From contig JAITNZ010000232.1 in the NCBI GenBank assembly GCA_031290205.1, positions 1 through 5,764 of the forward strand: a DNA stretch of 5,764 nt, written 5' to 3'. Positions 1-3,864 of this stretch are shown piece after piece; positions within the stretch are counted from its first letter, which is position 1; each line of letters starts with the position of its first letter. The DNA is from Spirochaetaceae bacterium. Lineage in GTDB: Bacteria; Spirochaetota; Spirochaetia; Treponematales; Breznakiellaceae. Under the pieces are notes generated by a model. The model saw nothing but the letters and a program-made list of their open reading frames with translations, searched no databases and had not been told where the DNA came from. Made by a program: the position numbers and the translations under genes.

Positions 1-118
1 GCAGGCAAAAAAAATAATTTCCCGGCAAATTGATGGTGTTGACAATGCGATTGATAAAGCGGTTTATAAACTGTATGGTTTAACGCCGGATGACATTGAA
101 ATTATCGAGAGGTCGTAG
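1..118 (+). CDS. C-terminal end of a probable DNA methylase / type IIG restriction-modification protein (partial)
   Basis: The reading frame is open from base 2 and ends with TAG at 116-118, giving 38 residues; the rest lies upstream of the window. The visible tail contains IDxxVDNAIDKAVYKLYGLTPDDIEIIE. From family knowledge, a terminal 'ID..VY.LYGLT..EI.IVE' signature is typical of the last residues of Eco57I-like N6-adenine DNA methylases and type IIG restriction-methylation enzymes, where it follows the target-recognition domain. No catalytic motif (for example NPPY) is inside the window, so the assignment rests on the tail alone. The gene is on the same strand as the aspartase and stops 7 bases before its likely start, so the two may be co-transcribed. 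An unrelated protein with a similar helical tail remains possible. Confidence 0.55.
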   Translation, partial: QAKKIISRQIDGVDNAIDKAVYKLYGLTPDDIEIIERS

Positions 119-125
119 AAAGACA

Positions 126-1490
126 ATGAGAACAGAAAAAGATTTTTTAGGGCTTGTTAGCTTAGCTGACGATTGCCTCTATGGGGCGCAGACGGCGAGG
201 GCAAAAGAAAACTTCGCGCTGGACTATAAGCGGACAAACATTCATCTTGTGCGCGCGTTGATTCTGGTGAAGAAGGCGGCGGCGTTAAGCTTTGCCGAAA
301 TCGAAAAAGATAATGCCGCCGCGCGGAATAAATATAACGCTATCGATCAGGCGTGCGATACACTCCTCGCCGGAGATGCCGATGATATGTTTGTCGTTGA
401 CGCGCTACAGGGCGGCGCGGGCACCTCAACTCACATGAATGTAAACGAAGTTATCGCTAACACCGCGCTGGGCATACTTGGTGCACAAGCGGGACGCTAC
501 GACCTTATACACCCCCTCGATGATGTAAACCGCTTTCAATCAACTAATGATGTATATCCCACGGCGCTCCGTATCGCGTCGATACTGCTGCTGCGGGAAT
601 TAAGCGCGGAATGCGCCGCTTTGCAGGAGGCGCTGCAAAAAAAAGAAAATCAATTTGAGCGCATAAAAAAACTTGGCAGAACGGAACTGATGGATGCGGT
701 TCCGATAACGCTCGGCAGTGCATTCGGCGCTTATGCCCAGGCGATAGCGCGGGACCGCTGGAGGCTTTACAAAGTTGAAGAGCGTTTGCGTCAGGTGAAT
801 ATTGGCGGCGCCGCCGTCGGGCTTATCGAAAATAACGATAAGACATTGCATGCGTTAAAACACCGCTATAGTTTTCTAATCATAGAAAAGCTGCGGGAGC
901 TTTCCGGCATAGGGCTTGCCGCCGCCGAATATCCTATGGATATAACGCAGAATAATGATGTGTTTGTCGAAGTGTCCGGTTTGTTAAAAGCGCTCAGCGT
1001 TAATCTTTCAAAGATAGCAGGCGACCTGCGGCTGATGAATTCGGGACCGAACGGCGGCTTGATGGAAATAAAACTTGCCCCTATGCAGGCGGGCAGCACG
1101 ATAATGCCCGGCAAGGTAAATCCGGTAATCCCAGAAATGGTGATGCAATGCGCGATAAAAGCGCAGGCGAACGATTATAGCATCACGATGGCAGCTTCAC
1201 GCGGCGAATTTGAGTTGAACGCGTTCCTCCCCCTCATTGCCGATTCCCTCTTAGAGAGTTTTACCATCCTCAAAAACGCCTGTTTTATTTTTCGAACAAA
1301 ATGTATCGACACCCTCGAAGCAAACGAAGAGCGCTGTAAAGCATTACTCGATGCATCGTGCGCCTTCGCAGCCTCTTATGTGCCGACGCTCGGATACGAT
1401 GCCGTTTCGGACATCGTACATGAACATCACGGCGACAGCAATGCCATCAAGGCATCACTACCAACTGAAGGGGAGGGGAGAAAGCCCTGA
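126..1490 (+). CDS. aspA: Aspartate ammonia-lyase-like protein (aspartase/fumarase superfamily)
   Basis: Predicted cytoplasmic lyase that would deaminate L-aspartate to fumarate and ammonia. The open frame begins at 90, but ATG126 gives the canonical aspartase start MRTEKDFLG and avoids overlapping the upstream gene; the Shine-Dalgarno is weak (GAGAGG at 107-112), so family alignment decides the start. In the 454-aa product, GGAGTS..MN.NEVIAN lies at 96-112, QSTND at 138-142, GRTELMDA at 184-191, and the signature loop GSTIMPGKVNP at 323-333, with the presumed catalytic base Ser324 and Lys330. Oddities: the residue that is His in many family members and Gln in E. coli AspA is Glu187. The usual GGTAxGTGxNA reads GGAAVGLIENN (227-237). 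The C-terminus ends early in PTEGEGRKP, without the last helical segment usual in 465-480-aa aspartases. It is close to the aspartases of anaerobes, some of which I recall near [FeFe]-hydrogenase maturation genes; no such neighbour is visible here. Confidence 0.88.
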   Translation: MRTEKDFLGLVSLADDCLYGAQTARAKENFALDYKRTNIHLVRALILVKKAAALSFAEIEKDNAAARNKYNAIDQACDTLLAGDADDMFVVDALQGGAGTSTHMNVNEVIANTALGILGAQAGRYDLIHPLDDVNRFQSTNDVYPTALRIASILLLRELSAECAALQEALQKKENQFERIKKLGRTELMDAVPITLGSAFGAYAQAIARDRWRLYKVEERLRQVNIGGAAVGLIENNDKTLHALKHRYSFLIIEKLRELSGIGLAAAEYPMDITQNNDVFVEVSGLLKALSVNLSKIAGDLRLMNSGPNGGLMEIKLAPMQAGSTIMPGKVNPVIPEMVMQCAIKAQANDYSITMAASRGEFELNAFLPLIADSLLESFTILKNACFIFRTKCIDTLEANEERCKALLDASCAFAASYVPTLGYDAVSDIVHEHHGDSNAIKASLPTEGEGRKP

Positions 1491-1547
1491 GGCGCAATGA
1501 AGAATTATTTCAAACTGAAATCTTTCCCTTCCCCCATCCCCAATCTT

Positions 1548-2333
1548 CTATAACTTGTAGCCGACGGCGAGTTTTACCTGCGGCTGAATGTAGTAGCCTT
1601 CGCTCTTTACTGTGAAAGCGGTGCCGTTTTCGGGCTGGAACACTGACAGTTGATCTGCGTATTCGGGGACATTTATCTCTTTGTCTGCGGCAAGCTCAAA
1701 GTAGCAGAGGAGTTCCCCACGGATGTAGACATGTTCGGACACATGTAAGTCCATGCCGCCGCCCAATTTGATGCCCAAACCCCAGTTCGCTTCGTGCTTG
1801 TAGTCGCTGTTTTCGTTACCGCCGACGGGGATGCGGAACATCAGACCGAGCGCCGGAAAAAGCGTTAGTTGTTCGCTCATCGCAACGGGGTATTTTCCCA
1901 AAACATCAATGTTGAAGAGGTGCGACACATAATTTTTATTTCCCTGTGTTGAAGACTGGGCAAGAAAACTATCAAGCTGTGGGTCCCCGCTTACCATGGG
2001 AGTCGTTATTTTACTAACCGTGCCGACCTGGCAAAGGTAGCCGAGCGTAAGTTCCGCATATTCGCAATCGACAAAGAAGAAGCCCCCAATATCATTGTCG
2101 TTTACCGTATAATTGAGGGCTATCTTAGCGGGCGTAGCGATAACTGGGAGGTATTGCCCAGTAAATGGGTAAAGCATCCCAGCGGGCACAGTAATATTCT
2201 TATCCTCCGAGGACATCTTGTTGGCTGTGGCGCCCGTCCATATACCGGCGCCGAAACTTAAATCGAGCGCAAAAAGCGCCGAACCCGCTGCGGCCATCAA
2301 GACCGCCAAAAAAACAGTTTTTTTTGTCATCAT
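1548..2333 (-). CDS. Exported outer-membrane beta-barrel protein, spirochete type, function unknown
   Basis: The 261-aa product starts with a signal peptide: MMTKK, a hydrophobic core at 6-21, and probable cleavage after Ala22 (ALFA|LDLSFGAG). The mature part is rich in Gly and aromatic residues, with alternating hydrophobic/polar stretches expected of barrel strands (about 84-103, 138-148, 155-169, 184-196, 200-213). It ends in GYYIQPQVKLAVGYKL, a strand-like C-terminus as in many outer-membrane barrels. I recognise no enzymatic motif; it fits the loosely defined small Treponema outer-membrane barrels, probably 8-10 strands. The start is set by AAGGAG (minus strand, 2348-2343) nine bases before ATG at 2333. 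The next ATG (2330) is too far, and the longer open frame from 2366 would overlap the ribosome binding site. It converges on aspA with 57 bp between stops. Paired palindromes and a promoter-like pair lie upstream. Confidence 0.8.
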   Translation of the reverse strand: MMTKKTVFLAVLMAAAGSALFALDLSFGAGIWTGATANKMSSEDKNITVPAGMLYPFTGQYLPVIATPAKIALNYTVNDNDIGGFFFVDCEYAELTLGYLCQVGTVSKITTPMVSGDPQLDSFLAQSSTQGNKNYVSHLFNIDVLGKYPVAMSEQLTLFPALGLMFRIPVGGNENSDYKHEANWGLGIKLGGGMDLHVSEHVYIRGELLCYFELAADKEINVPEYADQLSVFQPENGTAFTVKSEGYYIQPQVKLAVGYKL

Positions 2334-2342
2334 AAAAAAATT

Positions 2343-2348
2343 CTCCTT
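2343..2348 (-). promoter_or_regulatory. Ribosome binding site AAGGAG of the barrel protein
   Basis: Read on the minus strand, AAGGAG is followed by nine A/T bases and then ATG at 2333. It is the only strong Shine-Dalgarno in front of any gene in the window, and it fixes the start at the first of two adjacent ATG codons. Confidence 0.85.
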
Positions 2349-2359
2349 AAAAATTTTTT

Positions 2360-2384
2360 CTGACACTTTTTAAGAAAATGTCAG
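2360..2384. promoter_or_regulatory. Palindrome O1, operator-like (CTGACA-N13-TGTCAG)
   Basis: The arms CTGACA (2360-2365) and TGTCAG (2379-2384) are perfect complements, and the inner 13 bases are themselves nearly palindromic. The site falls just downstream of the transcription start predicted for the barrel gene, inside its leader. It has the same core geometry (TGACA-N13-TGTCA, 23 bp) as the site at 2398-2420. In RNA it could also form a hairpin upstream of the ribosome binding site. Confidence 0.5.
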
Positions 2385-2392
2385 CTTTTGGT

Positions 2393-2421
2393 ATTTTTGA
2401 CATTTTTGCGAATTATGTCAA
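2393..2421 (-). promoter_or_regulatory. Candidate sigma-70-type promoter of the barrel protein gene
   Basis: On the minus strand a perfect -35 TTGACA (2421-2416) is followed after exactly 17 bp by AAAAAT (2398-2393), a 4/6 match to TATAAT. The predicted start of transcription is near 2386, leaving a leader of about 50 nt before ATG2333 that contains the ribosome binding site. The -35 lies in the outer edge (ATGTCAATACC, 2415-2425) of the hairpin repeat family, which is also found upstream of nagZ. Confidence 0.45.
2398..2420. promoter_or_regulatory. Palindrome O2, operator-like (TGACAT-N11-ATGTCA)
   Basis: The arms TGACAT (2398-2403) and ATGTCA (2415-2420) match perfectly over 6 bp, giving the same 23-bp TGACA-N13-TGTCA frame as O1. 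It covers the spacer and most of the -35 of the predicted barrel-gene promoter. Its start is 37 bp from that of O1, about 3.5 helical turns. The pairing suggests a dimeric repressor, but the family of the regulator cannot be named from this. Confidence 0.45.
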
Positions 2422-2515
2422 TACCCCTTCAGCAACTCCCCGCTTGTGCTGCCCCCCGCGATTTTCAATCGCGGGGTCCGGGCGGGCGGGGAAGGCTTGC
2501 CGAAAAACAGGCACC
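2415..2515. repeat. Hairpin repeat family, copy A
   Basis: This stretch is roughly 85% identical by eye to 5548-5645. It contains, in order, the edge ATGTCAATACC, a CAGCAAC/GCTTGTGCTGC segment, a perfect 10-bp stem CCCCGCGATT (2454-2463) with AATCGCGGGG (2467-2476) around a TTC loop, and a G-rich segment ending in GGCTTGCCGAAAAA. The G-rich segment is also the left arm of the long inverted repeat at 2478-2652. Both copies lie directly upstream of a minus-strand gene. Confidence 0.8.
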
Positions 2516-2652
2516 CATTTCCTAAGCAAGTACGTTTCTCTCGTCGGATGCATTTTCCGCCACTTAGGAAAAGCATTGTCGAATGTCGGCGAATAGCCGA
2601 CTAAATTCGTTTACCAGTGAATTTTTTCGGCAAACCTTCCCCGCCCGCCCGG
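2478..2652. repeat. Long inverted repeat A with 30-bp arms and nested central stems
   Basis: The left arm 2478-2507 and right arm 2623-2652 are reverse complements with one mismatch. The 115-bp centre contains two further stems: TTTCCTAAG (2518-2526) with CTTAGGAAA (2563-2571), and GTCGGC (2585-2590) with GCCGAC (2596-2601) around GAATA. Outside the arms, similarity resumes (GCTTGTGCTGC on the left against GCAGCTCAAGC on the right, reversed), so the palindromic design extends to about 2440-2690 with a variable core in each arm. It is a non-autonomous palindromic element with no gene inside. Confidence 0.75.
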
Positions 2653-2880
2653 CTACGCGGCGGGGAACATCCTCTCGCAGCTCAAGCGGTGAGGGCTTCC
2701 CGGACGAACTGGCTGGGCGCTGTGTTTGTCGGCTTACAGGAAATCCTTACAGTAAAGCCCTCAGGAAATCCGGGCAGTGGAGCCTAACGGTGAAGCCTAA
2801 CAGTAGCGTGCGCGGTTACGTGGATGGCAGCGAGCGCGGGCGCGTTAGCGCTTGTGCCGCTGACCGAGATTGCCTTCCCC
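2631..2880. repeat. Repeat unit 1 of a diverged tandem pair (about 250 bp)
   Basis: The first 75 bases (2631-2705) recur at 2881-2955, offset by exactly 250 bp, with three mismatches. Further shared blocks follow in the same order in unit 2: CGGACnAAnTGGCT, ACAGTAAAGCCCT, CAGTGGAG, TGCGCGGTnACG, and then the 36-bp GGCAGCGAGCGC module at 2825-2860. I see no gene. Open frames across it are low-complexity and read through the palindromes. The unit is the uninterrupted reference for the insertion in unit 2. Confidence 0.7.
2825..2860. repeat. 36-bp hairpin module, copy 1
   Basis: The module begins TGGCAGCGAGCGCGGG and ends GCGCTTGTGCCGC. AGCGC pairs with GCGCT, and GGCA pairs with TGCC outside it. 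One or two mismatches separate it from the copies at 3388-3423 and 3446-3481. Confidence 0.75.
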
Positions 2881-2944
2881 CAAACCTTCCCCGCCCGCCC
2901 GGCTACGCGGCGGGGAACATCCTCTCGCAGCTCAAGCGGGGAGG

Positions 2945-2955
2945 GCTTTTCGGAC
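2945..2955. repeat. Left target-site duplication GCTTTTCGGAC
   Basis: Exact 11-bp match to 3221-3231, abutting the left terminal inverted repeat of the 265-bp element. Confidence 0.75.
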
Positions 2956-3220
2956 AGGGCGAGCGCATTAAAATTAAAAATCACGCAAATCCGCAGATTT
3001 TACGGATTGATGCAGAAAAAAGCCTGCGAAAGACGCAAAGAAATCGCAATTTGCAAGGAAATTTTATGATTATTCGCGTCTATTCCGCGGGCGATTTGAA
3101 AATGCTGAAGAAGAATGTCCACAGATGGACACAGATTAACACAGATGAAGAAAATTGCGGAGTGAAAATCTGTGTCTATCTGTGTCCATCTGTGGACAAA
3201 TTCTTAATGCGCTCGCCCTA
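2956..3220. mobile_element. MITE-like element, 265 bp, 16-bp perfect terminal inverted repeats, 11-bp flanking direct repeats
   Basis: The left end AGGGCGAGCGCATTAA (2956-2971) is the exact reverse complement of 3204-3219; one extra A (3220) ends the element on the right. The direct repeat GCTTTTCGGAC occurs immediately before it (2945-2955) and after it (3221-3231), as a target-site duplication would. Unit 1 carries a single GCTTCCCGGAC at the matching place (2695-2705), which looks like an empty site. The interior has no transposase, so it would need an enzyme supplied in trans. It contains a 31-bp-arm inverted repeat (3116-3198), and its AT-rich left half contrasts with the GC-rich host repeat. 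An 11-bp duplication would fit some IS4-type transposases, but the family cannot be settled here. Confidence 0.8.
3116..3198. repeat. Inverted repeat built from 10-bp-period ACAGAT tandem repeats
   Basis: The left arm 3116-3146 and right arm 3168-3198 pair over 31 bp with two mismatches around a 21-nt loop. Each arm is itself tandem with a 10-bp period: ACAGATGGAC, ACAGATTAAC, ACAGATGAAG at 3121-3150, and ATCTGTGTCT, ATCTGTGTCC, ATCTGTGGAC at 3168-3197. Short ACAGAT-type repeats like this turn up in the intergenic DNA of several bacterial phyla. Here they form the right half of the MITE-like element. Confidence 0.8.
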
Positions 3221-3231
3221 GCTTTTCGGAC
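3221..3231. repeat. Right target-site duplication GCTTTTCGGAC
   Basis: Exact 11-bp match to 2945-2955, one base after the right terminal inverted repeat. The sequence that follows continues the interrupted unit. Confidence 0.75.
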
Positions 3232-3387
3232 CAATTGGCTTGGCGGCGGCGATGCTGGCTAACAGTAAAGCCCTACAGTGGAGTGCGCGGTAACGCCGCC
3301 ACAGGCGGTCTAAGCCTTGCCTTTAGTAAGAAAAAGGCGTCCGAGACAGGAAGCGGCGCTTCCAGCAAATGCTCGTGGCGTCGTGTA

Positions 3388-3423
3388 TTGCAGCGAGCGC
3401 TGGCGCGTTAGCGCTTGTGCCGC
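3388..3423. repeat. 36-bp hairpin module, copy 2
   Basis: Same module as 2825-2860, with TTGCAG in place of TGGCAG and CTGG in place of CGGG. It is followed by TGCACGAGATTGCCTCCCC, matching the TGACCGAGATTGCC sequence after copy 1. It forms a 58-bp tandem step with copy 3. Confidence 0.75.
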
Positions 3424-3445
3424 TGCACGAGATTGCCTCCCCGTA

Positions 3446-3481
3446 TGGCAGCGAGCGCGGGCGCGTTAGCGCTTGTGCCGC
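3446..3481. repeat. 36-bp hairpin module, copy 3
   Basis: Identical over the core to copy 1 and offset 58 bp from copy 2. Its downstream flank (GTACCTGAGAAAGCCTTCCCC) is diverged, so this is the truncated last member of the array. Confidence 0.75.
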
Positions 3482-3504
3482 GTACCTGAGAAAGCCTTCC
3501 CCTT

Positions 3505-3534
3505 GGACGCGAATGGACGTGAATAAAAACGAAT
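3505..3534. repeat. Three 10-bp tandem repeats ending in GAAT
   Basis: GGACGCGAAT, GGACGTGAAT and AAAAACGAAT follow each other with a strict 10-bp period. The period is the same as that of the ACAGAT repeats at 3121-3150, but the unit is different. It marks the right edge of the repeat mosaic; beyond it the sequence turns AT-rich. Confidence 0.55.
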
Positions 3535-3588
3535 AATTATACAATACCGGGTGCAATTTATTTTTCGGGGTAAATTCTAAAGTGATAC

Positions 3589-3786
3589 CTATAATGCTAA
3601 GGGGGGGGGCTGGGGGGGCATTTGGGGCGTAAAGTTTACTTGTCCTGCGCTACGCCGTGCTAGATTAATTGCGTAAACACCCTCACCGGTTCGGGTGCAA
3701 TTATCGGGCGAGGGGGAGACTTCCCCCCTCCCATACTGGAGATTTCCATAGCGTCTACCTGATTTACCACGAATTTTGAAGTGCAC
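3589..3786 (-). CDS. Doubtful 65-aa reading frame, possibly a repeat-derived or decayed coding remnant
   Basis: From GTG at 3786 (AAGG eight bases upstream on the minus strand; TTG at 3792 is an alternative) the frame runs 65 codons to TAG at 3589-3591. The product begins with a basic stretch, HFKIRGKSGRRYGNLQYGRG, and ends in a proline run (MPPQPPPLAL) encoded by the G-tracts at 3601-3618. I recognise no domain. The frame crosses a strong hairpin (3710-3730) and a homopolymer, and its composition is unlike the flanking genes. It may be an intergenic repeat that happens to be open, or the decayed end of an older gene. I would not annotate it as functional without homologs. Confidence 0.2.
   Translation of the reverse strand: MHFKIRGKSGRRYGNLQYGRGEVSPSPDNCTRTGEGVYAINLARRSAGQVNFTPQMPPQPPPLAL
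3601..3627 (+). repeat. G-tract cluster (G9, G7, G4), possible quadruplex and slippage site
   Basis: Nine Gs at 3601-3609, seven at 3612-3618 and four at 3624-3627 are separated by CT and by CATTT. Four or more G3 tracts within 27 bases satisfy the usual quadruplex pattern on the plus strand. The homopolymers should vary in length between isolates. They lie outside recognised genes, within the doubtful frame at 3589-3786. Confidence 0.6.
3692..3730. repeat. Short direct repeat plus strong hairpin
   Basis: CGGGTGCAATT at 3692-3702 repeats 3548-3558 exactly, offset by 144 bp. Immediately after it, GAGGGGG (3710-3716) can pair with CCCCCTC (3724-3730). There is no T-run on either side, so it is not a classical terminator, although it lies downstream of nagZ on the minus strand. 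Confidence 0.5.
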
Positions 3787-3801
3787 CCACAATACCTTTA
3801 T

Positions 3802-3830
3802 GAATTGGCGATTTCTTCACGTCTTTCGTA
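3802..3830 (-). repeat. Second copy of a CGAAAGACG-type dispersed repeat
   Basis: Read on the minus strand, ACGAAAGACG, TGAAGAAATCGC and CAATT (3829-3803) match 3026-3051 inside the MITE-like element, with three substitutions and one inserted base. It is flanked by the inverted pair ATTGGCG (3804-3810) and CGCCAAT (3842-3848). The motif therefore occurs in the window in both orientations, inside and outside the element. Confidence 0.5.
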
Positions 3831-3864
3831 ATTTTTTTTTGCGCCAATCTACAAAATCTTTGGG

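Larger units (their letters stand above)
2881..3441. repeat. Repeat unit 2 of the tandem pair, interrupted by a 265-bp element
   Basis: The unit begins as a near-exact copy of unit 1 (2881-2955), is broken by the inserted element, and resumes at 3232 with CAATTGGCTTGGCG, matching unit 1 from 2706 onward. The blocks ACAGTAAAGCCCT (about 3262-3274), CAGTGGAG and TGCGCGGTAACG follow. It then carries about 85 bp not found in unit 1, with the small palindromes CCGCC/GGCGG (3296-3308) and GGAAGC/GCTTCC (3349-3363), before the 36-bp module at 3388-3423. No credible gene is present. Confidence 0.65.

Noticed and set aside
1464..1535. Possible terminator between aspA and the barrel gene (purine run against CTTTCCCTTCCCCC)
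   Set aside because: The pairing needs bulges and wobbles, has a loop of about 40 nt, and lacks a T-run.
2334..2386. Riboswitch in the barrel-gene leader
   Set aside because: The predicted leader is only about 50 nt, A/T-rich, with a single simple palindrome and no multi-stem structure or known aptamer motif.
2378..2596. 72-codon plus-strand reading frame
   Set aside because: It starts inside palindrome O1 and runs through promoter signals, a 10-bp hairpin and inverted-repeat DNA. It has no protein-like composition and no ribosome binding site.
2583..3221. 212-codon plus-strand reading frame across the repeat mosaic
   Set aside because: It crosses a palindrome arm twice and reads into the inserted element. 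The translated product is repeat-derived (ARPATRRGTSSRSSSGEGF appears twice because the DNA is duplicated).
3384..3502. CRISPR-like spacing of the 36-bp module
   Set aside because: There are only two adjacent copies with a 22-bp interval, and the interval itself is similar to the flank of the first copy. The repeat is hairpin-mosaic DNA, and no cas gene is visible.
3323..3556. Minus-strand frame with GTSANAPALAAIH, also seen at 2784-2984
   Set aside because: The shared peptide is the translation of the 36-bp hairpin module and is not evidence of a protein family.
3686..3701. GGTTCGGGTGCAA resembling a tRNA T-arm
   Set aside because: No matching acceptor, D-arm or anticodon stem can be drawn around it on either strand.
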